From Auanema rhodensis (taxonomy: Eukaryota; Nematoda; Chromadorea; Rhabditida; Rhabditidae): a stretch of DNA of 64,000 bases. Shown piece after piece: positions 1 to 14,700 of this stretch; position 1 is the stretch's first letter, and the number at the start of each line of letters is the position of its first letter. The stretch is taken from contig OZ059895.1 of the NCBI GenBank assembly GCA_964057225.1, positions 21,214,688 to 21,278,687 of the forward strand, given 5' to 3'. A program made the position numbers and the translations under genes. A model generated the notes under the pieces. That model searched no databases. It was not told the origin of the DNA and worked only from the letters and a program-made list of their open reading frames with translations.

Positions 1-3000
1 TAACTCGCTTCACGTGAAAGATAAAGGGATGCGGTTTTCAAAATTAGATTCCCCATGTCCATATTAGTCTAAAAACAAATTTTTATTAATATTGGTGCAT
101 GGTAACCATGACTTTGAAATTTACGTGAACTTTAATTTATGCTAATTAAGTGTACACATGATGTGCGCTTGGTATGTAACTCGCTTCACGTGAAAGATAA
201 AGAGATGCGGTTTTCAAAATTAGATTCCCCATTTCCATATTAGTCTAAAAACAAATTTTTGTTGATATTGGTGGATGGTAACCATGACTTTGAAATTTAC
301 GTGAACTTTAATTTATGCTAATTAAGTGTACACGTGATGTGCACTCGGTATGTAACTCGCTTCACGTGAAATATGAAGAGATGCGGTTTTAAAAATTAGA
401 TTCCCCATGTCCATATTAGTCTAAAAACAAATTTTTATTAATATTGGTGCATGGTAACCATGACTTTGAAATTTACGTGAACTTTAATTTATGCTAATTA
501 AGTGTACACATGATGTGCGCTTGGTATGTAACTCGCTTCACGTGAAAGATAAAGAGATGCGGTTTTCAAAATTAGATTCCCCATTTCCATATTAGTCTAA
601 AAACAATATTTTATTGATATTGGTGCATGGCAACCATGACTTTGAAATTTACGTGTACTTTAATTTATGCTAATTAAGTGTACACATGATGTGCACTTGG
701 TATGTAACTCGCTTCACGTCAAAGATAAAGAGATGCGGTTTTAAAAATTAGATTCCCCATGTCCATATTAGTCTAAAAACAAATTTTTATTAATATTGGT
801 GCATGGTAACCATGACTTTGAAATTTACGTGAACTTTAATTTATGCTAATTAAGTGTACACATGATGTGCGCTTGGTATGTAACTCGCTTCACGTGAAAG
901 ATAAAGAGATGCGGTTTTCAAAATTAGATTCCCCATTTCCATATTAGTCTAAAAACAATATTTTATTGATATTGGTGCATGGCAACCATGACTTTAAAAT
1001 TTACGTGAACTTTAATTTATGCTAATTAAGTGTACACATGTTGTGCACTTGGTATGTAACTCGCTTCACGTCAAAGATAAAGAGATGCGGTTTTCAAAAT
1101 TAGATTCCCCATGTCCATATTAGTCTAAAAACGAATTTTTATTGATATTGATGCATGGTAACCATGACTTTGAAATTTACGTGAACTTTAATTTATGCTT
1201 ATTAAGTGTACACGTGATGTGCACTTGGTATGTAACTTGCTTCACGTGAAAGATAAAGGGATGCGGTTTTCAAAATTAGATTCCACATGTCCATATTAGT
1301 CTAAAAACAAATTTTTGTTGATATTGGTGGATGGTAACCATGACTTTGTAATTTACGTGAACTTTAATTTATGCTAATTAAGTGTACACGTGATGTGCAC
1401 TTGGTATCTAACTCGCTTCACGTGAAAGATAAAGAGATGCGGTTTTCAAAATTAGATTCCTCATGTCCATATTAGTCTAAAAACGAATTTTTATTGATAT
1501 TGATGCATGGTAACCATGACTTTGAAATTTACGTGAACTTTAATTTATGCTTATTAAGTGTACACGTGATGTGCACTTGGTATGTAACTTGCTTCACGTG
1601 AAAGATAAAGGGATGCGGTTTTCAAAATTAGATTCCCCATGTCCATATTAGTCTAAAAACAAATTTTTGTTGATATTGGTGGATGGTAACCATGACTTTG
1701 AAATTTACGTGAACTTTAATTTATGCTAATTAAGTGTACACGTGATGTGCACTCGGTATGTAACTCGCTTCACGTGAAATATGAAGAGATGCGGTTTTCA
1801 AAATTAGATTCCCCATGTCCATATTAGTCTAAAAACAAATTTTTATTAATATTGGTGCTTGGTAACCATGACTTTGAAATTTACGTGAACTTTAATTTAT
1901 GCTAATTAAGTGAACACATGATGTGCACTTGGTATGTAACTCGCTTCACGTGAAAGATAGAGAGATGCGGTTTTCAAAATAGATTCCCCATGTCCATATT
2001 AGTCTAAAAACGAATTTTTATTGATATTGATTCATGGTAACCATGACTTTGAAAAGTACGTGAACTTTAATTTATGCTAATTAAGTGAACACATGATGTG
2101 CACTTGGTATGTAACTCGCTTCACGTGAAAGATAAAGGGATGCGGTTTTCAAAAGTAGATTCCCCATGTCCATATTAGTCTAAAAACGAATTTTTATTGA
2201 TATTGATGCATGGTAACCATGACTTTGAAATTTACGTGAACTTTAATTTATGCTTATTAAGTGTACACGTGATGTGCACTTGGTATGTAACTTGCTTCAC
2301 GTGAAAGATAAAGGGATGCGGTTTTCAAAATTAGATTCCCCATGTCCATATTAGTCTAAAAACAAATTTTTGTTGATATTGGTGGATGGTAACCATGACT
2401 TTGAAATTTACGTGAACTTTAATTTATGCTAATTAAGTGTACACGTGATGTGCACTCGGTATGTAACTCGCTTCACGTGAAATATGAAGAGATGCGGTTT
2501 TCAAAATTAGATTCCCCATGTCCATATTAGTCTAAAAACAAATTTTTATTGATATTGGTGCTTGGTAACCATGACTTTGAAATTTACGTGAACTTTAATT
2601 TATGCTTATTAAGTGTACACGTGATGTGCACTTGGTATGTAACTCGCTTCACGTCAAAGATAAAGAGATGCGGTTTTAAAAATTAGATTCCCCATGTCCA
2701 TATTAGTCTAAAAACAAATTTTTATTAATATTGGTGCATGGTAACCATGACTTTGAAATTTACGTGAACTTTAATTTATGCTAATTAAGTGTACACATGA
2801 TGTGCGCTTGGTATGTAACTCGCTTCACGTGAAAGATAAAGAGATGCGGTTTTCAAAATTAGATTCCCCATTTCCATATTAGTCTAAAAACAATATTTTT
2901 GTTGATATTGGTGGATGGTAACCATGACTTTGAAATTTACGTGAACTTTAATTTATGCTAATTAAGTGTACACGTGATGTGCACTCGGTATGTAACTCGC

Positions 3001-6000
3001 TTCACGTGAAATATGAAGAGATGCGGTTTTCAAAATTAGATTCCCCATGTCCATATTAGTCTAAAAACAAATTTTTATTAATATTGGTGCTTGGTAACCA
3101 TGACTTTGAAATTTACGTGAACTTTAATTTATGCTAATTAAGTGAACACATGATGTGCACTTGGTATGTAACTCGCTTCACGTGAAAGATAGAGAGATGC
3201 GGTTTTCAAAATAGATTCCCCATGTCCATATTAGTCTAAAAACGAATTTTTATTGATATTGATTCATGGTAACCATGACTTTGAAAAGTACGTGAACTTT
3301 AATTTATGCTAATTAAGTGAACACATGATGTGCACTTGGTATGTAACTCGCTTCACGTGAAAGATAAAGGGATGCGGTTTTCAAAAGTAGATTCCCCATG
3401 TCCATATTAGTCTAAAAACGAATTTTTATTGATATTGATGCATGGTAACCATGACTTTGAAATTTACGTGAACTTTAATTTATGCTTATTAAGTGTACAC
3501 GTGATGTGCACTTGGTATGTAACTTGCTTCACGTGAAAGATAAAGGGATGCGGTTTTCAAAATTAGATTCCCCATGTCCATATTAGTCTAAAAACAAATT
3601 TTTGTTGATATTGGTGGATGGTAACCATGACTTTGAAATTTACGTGAACTTTAATTTATGCTAATTAAGTGTACACGTGATGTGCACTCGGTATGTAACT
3701 CGCTTCACGTGAAATATGAAGAGATGCGGTTTTCAAAATTAGATTCCCCATGTCCATATTAGTCTAAAAACAAATTTTTATTGATATTGGTGCTTGGTAA
3801 CCATGACTTTGAAATTTACGTGAACTTTAATTTATGCTTATTAAGTGTACACGTGATGTGCACTTGGTATGTAACTCGCTTCACGTGAAAGATAAAGGGA
3901 TGCGGTTTTCAAAATTAGATTCCCCATGTCCATATTAGTCTAAAAACAAATTTTTATTAATATTGGTGCATGGTAACCATGACTTTGAAATTTACGTGAA
4001 CTTTAATTTATGCTAATTAAGTGTACACATGATGTGCGCTTGGTATGTAACTCGCTTCACGTGAAAGATAAAGAGATGCGGTTTTCAAAATTAGATTCCC
4101 CATTTCCATATTAGTCTAAAAACAATATTTTATTGATATTGGTGCATGGCAACCATGACTTTAAAATTTACGTGAACTTTAATTTATGCTAATTAAGTGT
4201 ACACATGATGTGCACTTGGTATGTAACTCGCTTCACGTCAAAGATAAAGAGATGCGGTTTTAAAAATTAGATTCCCCATGTCCATATTAGTCTAAAAACA
4301 AATTTTTATTAATATTGGTGCATGGTAACCATGACTTTGAAATTTACGTGAACTTTAATTTATGCTAATTAAGTGTACACATGATGTGCGCTTGGTATGT
4401 AACTCGCTTCACGTGAAAGATAAAGAGATGCGGTTTTCAAAATTAGATTCCTCATGTCCATACTAGTCTAAAAACGAATTTTTATTGATATTGATGCATG
4501 GTAACCATGACTTTGAAATTTACGTGAACTTTAATTTATGCTTATTAAGTGTACACGTGATGTGCACTTGGTATGTAACTTGCTTCACGTGAAAGATAAA
4601 GGGATGCGGTTTTCAAAATTAGATTCCCCATGTCCATATTAGTCTAAAAACAAATTTTTGTTGATATTGGTGGATGGTAACCATGACTTTGTAATTTACG
4701 TGAACTTTAATTTATGCTAATTAAGTGTACACGTGATGTGCACTTGGTATGTAACTCGCTTCACGTGAAAGATAAAGAGATGCGGTTTTCAAAATTAGAT
4801 TCCTCATGTCCATATTAGTCTAAAAACGAATTTTCATTGATATTGATGCATGGTAACCATGACTTTGAAATTTACGTGAACTTTAATTTATGCTTATTAA
4901 GTGTACACATGATGTGCGCTTGGTATGTAACTCGCTTCACGTGAAAGATAAAGAGATGCGGTTTTCAAAATTAGATTCCTCTTGTCCATATTAGTCTAAA
5001 AACGAATTTTTATTGATATTGATGCATGGTAACCATGACTTTGAAATTTACGTGAACTTTAATTTATGCTTATTAAGTGTACACGTGATGTGCACTTAGT
5101 ATGTAACTTGCTTCACGTGAAAGATAAAGGGATGCGGTTTTCAAAATTAGATTCCCCATGTCCATATTAGTCTAAAAACGAATTTTTATTGATATTGATG
5201 CATGGTAACCATGACTTTGAAATTTACGTGAACTTTAATTTATGCTAATTAAGTGAACACATGATGTGCACTTGGTATGTAACTCGCTTCACGTGAAAGA
5301 TAGAGAGATGCGGTTTTCAAAATAGATTCCCCATGTCCATATTAGTCTAAAAACGAATTTTTATTGATATTGATTCATGGTAACCATGACTTTGAAAATT
5401 ACGTGAACTTTAATTTATGCTAATTAAGTGAACACATGATGTGCACTTGGTATGTAACTCACTTCACGTGAAAGATAAAGAGATGTGGTTTTCAAAATAG
5501 ATTCCCCATGTCCATATTAGTCTAAAAACGAATTTTTATTGATATTGATTCATGGTAACCATGACTTTGAAAATTACGTGAACTTTAATTTATGCTTATT
5601 AAGTGTACACGTGATGTGCACTTGGTATGTAACTCGCTTCACGTGAAAGATAAAGGGATGCGGTTTTCAAAATTAGATTCCCCATGTCCATATTAGTCTA
5701 AAAACGAATTTTTATTGATATTGATTCATGGTAACCATGACTTTGAAAATTACGTGAACTTTAATTTATGCTAATTAAGTGAACACATGATGTGCACTTG
5801 GTATGTAACTCGCTTCACGTGAAAGATAAAGAGATGTGGTTTTCAAAATAGATTCCCCATGTCCATATTAGTCTAAAAACGAATTTTTATTGATATTGAT
5901 TCATGGTAACCATGACTTTGAAATTTACGTGAACTTTAATTTATGCTTATTAAGTGTACACGTGATGTGCACTTAGTACGTAACTTGCTTCACGTGAAAG

Positions 6001-9000
6001 ATAAAGGGATGCGGTTTTCAAAATTAGATTCCCCATGTCCATATTAGTCTAAAAACAAATTTTTGTTGATATTGGTGGATGGTAACCATGACTTTGAAAT
6101 TTACGTGAACTTTAATTTATGCTAATTAAGTGTACACGTGATGTGCGCTTGGTATGTAACTCGCTTCACGTGAAAGATAAAGAGATGTGGTTTTCAAAAT
6201 AGATTCCCCATGTCCATATTAGTCTAAAAACGAATTTTTATTGATATTGATTCATGGTAACCATGACTTTGAAAATTACGTGAACTTTAATTTATGCTAA
6301 TTAAGTGTACACATGATGTGCGCTTGTTATGTAACTCGCTTCACGTGAAAGATAAAGAGATGCGGTTTTAAAAATTAGATTTCGCATGTCCATATTAGTC
6401 TAAAAACAAATTTTTATTGATATTGGTGCATGGTAACCATGACTTTGAAATTTACGTGAACTTTAATTTATGCTAATTAAGTGAACACATGATGTGCACT
6501 TGGTATGTAACTCGCTTCACGTGAAAGATAAAGAGATGTGGTTTTCAAAATAGATTCCCCATGTCCATATTAGTCTAAAAACGAATTTTTATTGATATTG
6601 ATTCATGGTAACCATGACTTTGAAAATTACGTGAACTTTAATTTATGCTTATTAAGTGTACACGTGATGTGCACTTGGTATGTAACTCGCTTCACGTGAA
6701 AGATAAAGGGATGCGGTTTTCAAAATTAGATTCCCCATGTCCATATTAGTCTAAAAACAAATTTTTATTAATATTGGTGCATGGTAACCATGACTTTGAA
6801 ATTTACGTGAACTTTAATTTATGCTAATTAAGTGTACACATGATGTGCGCTTGTTATGTAACTCGCTTCACGTGAAAGATAAAGAGATGCGGTTTTAAAA
6901 ATTAGATTTCGCATGTCCATATTAGTCTAAAAACAAATTTTTATTGATATTGGTGCATGGTAACCATGACTTTGAAATTTACGTGAACTTTAATTTATGC
7001 TAATTAAGTGTACACATGATGTGCGCTTGGTATGTAACTCGCTTCACGTGAAAGATAAAGAGATGTGGTTTTCAAAATAGATTCCCCATGTCCATATTAG
7101 TCAAAAAACGAATTTTTATTGATATTGATTCATGGTAACCATGACTTTGAAAATTACGTGAACTTTAATTTATGCTTATTAAGTGTACACGTGATGTGCA
7201 CTTGGTATGTAACTCGCTTCACGTGAAAGATAAAGGGATGCGGTTTTCAAAATTAGATTCCCCATGTCCATATTAGTCTAAAAACAAATTTTTATTAATA
7301 TTGGTTCATGGTAACCATGACTTTGAAATTTACGTGAACTTTAATTTATGCTAATTAAGTGTACACATGATGTGCGCTTGGTATGTAACTCGCTTCACGT
7401 GAAAGATAAAGAGATGCGGTTTTCAAAATTAGATTTCGCATGTCCATATTAGTCTAAAAACAATTTTTTATTGATATTGGTGCATGGTAACCATGACTTT
7501 AAAATTTACGTGAACTTTAATTTATGCTAATTAAGTGTACACATGATGTGCGCTTGGTATGTAACTCGCTTCACGTGAAAGATAAAGAGATGCGGTTTTC
7601 AAAATTAGATTCCTCATGTCCATATTAGTCTAAAAACGAATTTTTATTGATATTGATGCATGGTAACTATGACTTTGAAATTTACGTGAACTTTAATTTA
7701 TGCTAATTAAGTGTACACATGATGTGCACTTGGTATGTAACTCGCTTCACGTCAACGATAAAGAGATGCGGTTTTCAAAATTAGATTCCCCATGTCCATA
7801 TTAGTCTAAAAACAAATTTTTATTAATATTGGTGCATGGTAACCATGACTTTGAAATTTACGTGAACTTTAATTTATGCTAATTAAGTGTACACATGATG
7901 TGCACTTGGTATGTAAAACGCTTCACGTCAAAGATAAAGAGATGCGGTTTTCCAAATTAGATTCCCCATGTCCATATCAGTTCAAAAACAAATTTTTGTT
8001 GATATTGGTGGATGGTAACCATGACTTTGAAATTTACGTGAACTTTAATTTATGCTAATTAAGTGTACACATGATGTGCGCTTGGTATGTAACTCGCTTC
8101 ACGTGAAAGATAAAGGGATGCGGTTTTCAAAATTAGATTCCCCATGTCCATATTAGTCTAAAAACGAATTTTTATTGATATTGATGCATGGTAACCATGA
8201 CTTTGAAATTTACGTGAACTTTAATTTATGCTTATTAAGTGTACACGTGATGTGCACTTGGTATGTAACTTGCTTCACGTGAAAGATAAAGGGATGCGGT
8301 TTTTAAAATTAGATTCCCCATGTCCATATTAGTCTAAAAACAAATTTTTGTTGATATTGGTGGATGGTAACCATGACTTTGAAATTTACGTGAACTTTAA
8401 TTTATGCTAATTAAGTGTACACGTGATGTGCACTCGGTATGTAACTCGCTTCACGTGAAATATGAAGAGATGCGGTTTTCAAAATTAGATTCCCCATGTC
8501 CATATTAGTCTAAAAACAAATTTTTATTAATATTGGTGCTTGGTAACCATGACTTTGAAATTTACGTGAACTTTAATTTATGCTAATTAAGTGAACACAT
8601 GATGTGCACTTGGTATGTAACTCGCTTCACGTGAAAGATAGAGAGATGCGGTTTTCAAAATAGATTCCCCATGTCCATATTAGTCTAAAAACGAATTTTT
8701 ATTGATATTGATTCATGGTAACCATGACTTTGAAAATTACGTGAACTTTAATTTATGCTAATTAAGTGAACACATGATGTGCACTTGGTATGTAACTCGC
8801 TTCACGTGAAAGATAAAGAGATGTGGTTCTCAAAATAGATTCCCCATGTCCATATTAGTCTAAAAACGAATTTTTATTGATATTGATTCATGGTAACCAT
8901 GACTTTGAAAATTACGTGAACTTTAATTTATGCTTATTAAGTGTACACGTGATGTGCACTTGGTATGTAACTCGCTTCACGTGAAAGATAAAGGGATGCG

Positions 9001-9941
9001 GTTTTCAAAATTAGATTCCCCATGTCCATATTAGTCTAAAAACAAATTTTTATTAATATTGGTGCATGGTAACCATGACTTTGAAATTTACGTGAACTTT
9101 AATTTATGCTAATTAAGTGTACACATGATGTGCGCTTGTTATGTAACTCGCTTCACGTGAAAGATAAAGAGATGCGGTTTTAAAAATTAGATTTCGCATG
9201 TCCATATTAGTCTAAAAACAAATTTTTATTGATATTGGTGCATGGTAACCATGACTTTGAAATTTACGTGAACTTTAATTTATGCTAATTAAGTGTACAC
9301 ATGATGTGCGCTTGGTATGTAACTCGCTTCACGTGAAAGATAAAGAGATGTGGTTTTCAAAATAGATTCCCCATGTCCATATTAGTCTAAAAACGAATTT
9401 TTATTGATATTGATTCATGGTAACCATGACTTTGAAAATTACGTGAACTTTAATTTATGCTCATTAAGTGTACACGTGATGTGCACTTGGTATGTAACTC
9501 GCTTCACGTGAAAGATAAAGGGATGCGGTTTTCAAAATTAGATTCCCCATGTCCATATTAGTCTAAAAACAAATTTTTATTAATATTGGTGCATGGTAAC
9601 CATGACTTTGAAATTTACGTGAACTTTAATTTATGCTAATTAAGTGTACACATGATGTGCGCTTGGTATGTAACTCGCTTCACGTGAAAGATAAAGAGAT
9701 GCGGTTTTCAAAATTAGATTTCGCATGTCCATATTAGTCTAAAAACAATTTTTTATTGATATTGGTGCATGGTAACCATGACTTTAAAATTTACGTGAAC
9801 TTTAATTTATGCTAATTAAGTGTACACATGATGTGCGCTTGGTATGTAACTCGCTTCACGTGAAAGATAAAGAGATGCGGTTTTCAAAATTAGATTCCTC
9901 ATGTCCATATTAGTCTAAAAACGAATTTTTATTGATATTGA

Positions 9942-11701
9942 TGCATGGTAACTATGACTTTGAAATTTACGTGAACTTTAATTTATGCTAATTAAGTGTA
10001 CACATGATGTGCACTTGGTATGTAACTCGCTTCACGTCAACGATAAAGAGATGCGGTTTTCAAAATTAGATTCCCCATGTCCATATTAGTCTAAAAACAA
10101 ATTTTTATTAATATTGGTGCATGGTAACCATGACTTTGAAATTTACGTGAACTTTAATTTATGCTAATTAAGTGTACACATGATGTGCACTTGGTATGTA
10201 AAACGCTTCACGTCAAAGATAAAGAGATGCGGTTTTCCAAATTAGATTCCCCATGTCCATATCAGTTCAAAAACAAATTTTTGTTGATATTGGTGGATGG
10301 TAACCATGACTTTGAAATTTACGTGAACTTTAATTTATGCTAATTAAGTGTACACATGATGTGCGCTTGGTATGTAACTCGCTTCACGTGAAAGATAAAG
10401 GGATGCGGTTTTCAAAATTAGATTCCCCATGTCCATATTAGTCTAAAAACGAATTTTTATTGATATTGATGCATGGTAACCATGACTTTGAAATTTACGT
10501 GAACTTTAATTTATGCTTATTAAGTGTACACGTGATGTGCACTTGGTATGTAACTTGCTTCACGTGAAAGATAAAGGGATGCGGTTTTCAAAATTAGATT
10601 CCCCATGTCCATATTAGTCTAAAAACAAATTTTTGTTGATATTGGTGGATGGTAACCATGACTTTGAAATTTACGTGAACTTTAATTTATGCTAATTAAG
10701 TGTACACGTGATGTGCACTCGGTATGTAACTCGCTTCACGTGAAATATGAAGAGATGCGGTTTTCAAAATTAGATTCCCCATGTCCATATTAGTCTAAAA
10801 ACAAATTTTTATTAATATTGGTGCATGGTAACTATGACTTTGAAATTTACGTGAACTTTAATTTATGCTAATTAAGTGTACACATGATGTGCACTTGGTA
10901 TGTAACTCGCTTCACGTCAACGATAAAGAGATGCGGTTTTCAAAATTAGATTCCCCATGTCCATATTAGTCTAAAAACAAATTTTTATTAATATTGGTGC
11001 ATGGTAACCATGACTTTGAAATTTACGTGAACTTTAATTTATGCTAATTAAGTGTACACATGATGTGCACTTGGTATGTAAAACGCTTCACGTCAAAGAT
11101 AAAGAGATGCGGTTTTCCAAATTAGATTCCCCATGTCCATATCAGTTCAAAAACAAATTTTTGTTGATATTGGTGGATGGTAACCATGACTTTGAAATTT
11201 ACGTGAACTTTAATTTATGCTAATTAAGTGTACACATGATGTGCGCTTGGTATGTAACTCGCTTCACGTGAAAGATAAAGGGATGCGGTTTTCAAAATTA
11301 GATTCCCCATGTCCATATTAGTCTAAAAACGAATTTTTATTGATATTGATGCATGGTAACCATGACTTTGAAATTTACGTGAACTTTAATTTATGCTTAT
11401 TAAGTGTACACGTGATGTGCACTTGGTATGTAACTTGCTTCACGTGAAAGATAAAGGGATGCGGTTTTCAAAATTAGATTCCCCATGTCCATATTAGTCT
11501 AAAAACAAATTTTTGTTGATATTGGTGGATGGTAACCATGACTTTGAAATTTACGTGAACTTTAATTTATGCTAATTAAGTGTACACGTGATGTGCACTC
11601 GGTATGTAACTCGCTTCACGTGAAATATGAAGAGATGCGGTTTTCAAAATTAGATTCCCCATGTCCATATTAGTCTAAAAACAAATTTTTATTAATATTG
11701 G
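9942..11701. repeat. 880-bp (5-monomer) tandem duplication
   Basis: Two adjacent copies, about 9942-10821 and 10822-11701, align at an offset of exactly 880 bp (5 x 176). Shared rare markers are GGTAACTATGAC, CGTCAACGATAAAG and the unusual monomer with TGTAAAACGC, TTTTCCAAATT and ATCAGTTCAAAA. Copy boundaries fall at the GATGCATGG/GGTGCATGG/GGTGCTTGG site. They were found by eye and may be off by a few bases. Confidence 0.8.
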
Positions 11702-14700
11702 TGCTTGGTAACCATGACTTTGAAATTTACGTGAACTTTAATTTATGCTAATTAAGTGAACACATGATGTGCACTTGGTATGTAACTCGCTTCACGTGAA
11801 AGATAAAGAGATGCGGTTTTCAAAATTAGATTTCGCATGTCCATATTAGTCTAAAAACAATTTTTTATTGATATTGGTGCATGGTAACCATGACTTTAAA
11901 ATTTACGTGAACTTTAATTTATGCTAATTAAGTGTACACATGATGTGCGCTTGGTATGTAACTCGCTTCACGTGAAAGATAAAGAGATGCGGTTTTCAAA
12001 ATTAGATTCCTCATGTCCATATTAGTCTGAAAACGAATTTTTATTGATATTGATGCATGGTAACTATGACTTTGAAATTTACGTGAACTTTAATTTATGC
12101 TAATTAAGTGTACACATGATGTGCACTTGGTATGTAACTCGCTTCACGTCAACGATAAAGAGATGCGGTTTTCAAAATTAGATTCCCCATGTCCATATTA
12201 GTCTAAAAACAAATTTTTATTAATATTGGTGCATGGTAACCATGACTTTGAAATTTACGTGAACTTTAATTTATGCTAATTAAGTGTACACATGATGTGC
12301 ACTTGGTATGTAAAACGCTTCACGTCAAAGATAAAGAGATGCGGTTTTCCAAATTAGATTCCCCATGTCCATATCAGTTCAAAAACAAATTTTTGTTGAT
12401 ATTGGTGGATGGTAACCATGACTTTGAAATTTACGTGAACTTTAATTTATGCTAATTAAGTGTACACATGATGTGCGCTTGGTATGTAACTCGCTTCACG
12501 TGAAAGATAAAGGGATGCGGTTTTCAAAATTAGATTCCCCATGTCCATATTAGTCTAAAAACGAATTTTTATTGATATTGATGCATGGTAACCATGACTT
12601 TGAAATTTACGTGAACTTTAATTTATGCTTATTAAGTGTACACGTGATGTGCACTTGGTATGTAACTTGCTTCACGTGAAAGATAAAGGGATGCGGTTTT
12701 CAAAATTAGATTCCCCATGTCCATATTAGTCTAAAAACAAATTTTTGTTGATATTGGTGGATGGTAACCATGACTTTGAAATTTACGTGAACTTTAATTT
12801 ATGCTAATTAAGTGTACACGTGATGTGCACTCGGTATGTAACTCGCTTCACGTGAAATATGAAGAGATGCGGTTTTCAAAATTAGATTCCCCATGTCCAT
12901 ATTAGTCTAAAAACAAATTTTTATTAATATTGGTGCTTGGTAACCATGACTTTGAAATTTACGTGAACTTTAATTTATGCTAATTAAGTGAACACATGAT
13001 GTGCACTTGGTATGTAACTCGCTTCACGTGAAAGATAGAGAGATGCGGTTTTCAAAATAGATTCCCCATGTCCATATTAGTCTAAAAACGAATTTTTATT
13101 GATATTGATTCATGGTAACCATGACTTGGAAATTTACGTGAACTTTAATTTATGCTTATTAAGTGTACACGTGATGTGCACTTGGTATGTAACTCGCTTC
13201 ACGTGAAAGATAAAGGGATGCGGTTTTCAAAATTAGATTCCCCATGTCCATATTAGTCTAAAAACAAATTTTTATTAATATTGGTGCATGGTAACCATGA
13301 CTTTGAAATTTACGTGAACTTTAATTTATGCTAATTAAGTGTACACATGATGTGCGCTTGGTATGTAACTCGCTTCACGTGAAAGATAAAGAGATGCGGT
13401 TTTCAAAATTAGATTCCCCATTTCCATATTAGTCTAAAAACAATATTTTATTGATATTGGTGCATGGCAACCATGACTTTAAAATTTACGTGAACTTTAA
13501 TTTATGCTAATTAAGTGTACACATGATGTGCACTTGGTATGTAACTCGCTTCACGTCAAAGATAAAGAGATGCGGTTTTCAAAATTAGATTCCCCATGTC
13601 CATATTAGTCTAAAAACACATTTTTATTAATATTGGTGCATGGTAACCATGACTTTGAAATTTACGTGAACTTTAATTTATGCTTATTAAGTGTACACAT
13701 GATGTGCGCTTGGTATGTAACTCGCTTCACGTGAAAGATAAAGAGATGCGGTTTTCAAAATTAGATTCCTCATGTCCATATTAGTCTAAAAACGAATTTT
13801 TATTGATATTGATGCATGGTAACCATGACTTTGAAATTTACGTGAACTTTAATTTATGCTTATTAAGTGTACACGTGATGTGCACTTGGTATGTAACTTG
13901 CTTCACGTGAAAGATAAAGGGATGCGGTTTTCAAAATTAGATTCCCCATGTCCATATTAGTCTAAAAACAAATTTTTGTTGATATTGGTGGATGGTAACC
14001 ATGACTTTGAAATTTAAGTGAACTTTAATTTATGCTAATTAAGTGTACACGTGATGTGTACTCGGTATGTAACTCGCTTCACGTGAAATATGAAGAGATG
14101 CGGTTTTCAAAATTAGATTCCCCATGTCCATATTAGTCTAAAAACAAATTTTTATTAATATTGGTGCTTGGTAACCATGACTTTGAAATTTACGTGAACT
14201 TTAATTTATGCTAATTAAGTGAACACATGATGTGCACTTGGTATGTAACTCGCTTCACGTGAAAGATAGAGAGATGCGGTTTTCAAAATAGATTCCCCAT
14301 GTCCATATTAGTCTAAAAACGAATTTTTATTGATATTGATTCATGGTAACCATGACTTGGAAATTTACGTGAACTTTAATTTATGCTTATTAAGTGTACA
14401 CGTGATGTGCACTTGGTATGTAACTCGCTTCACGTGAAAGATAAAGGGATGCGGTTTTCAAAATTAGATTCCCCATGTCCATATTAGTCTAAAAACAAAT
14501 TTTTATTAATATTGGTGCATGGTAACCATGACTTTGAAATTTACGTGAACTTTAATTTATGCTAATTAAGTGTACACATGATGTGCGCTTGGTATGTAAC
14601 TCGCTTCACGTCGAAAGATAAAGAGATGCGGTTTTCAAAATTAGATTCCCCATTTCCATATTAGTCTAAAAACAATATTTTATTGATATTGGTGCATGGC

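Noticed and set aside
7876-8058. A 60-aa open frame repeated at nine places (7876, 10161, 11041, 12273, 14912, 16144, 29171, 31107, 33219), apparently a repeated small protein
   Set aside because: It is one monomer read through where variants remove the usual stops (TGTAAAACGC and ATCAGTTCAAAA in place of TGTAACTCGC and ATTAGTCTAAAA). It appears only where that monomer was copied with larger satellite blocks, and there is no other coding signal.
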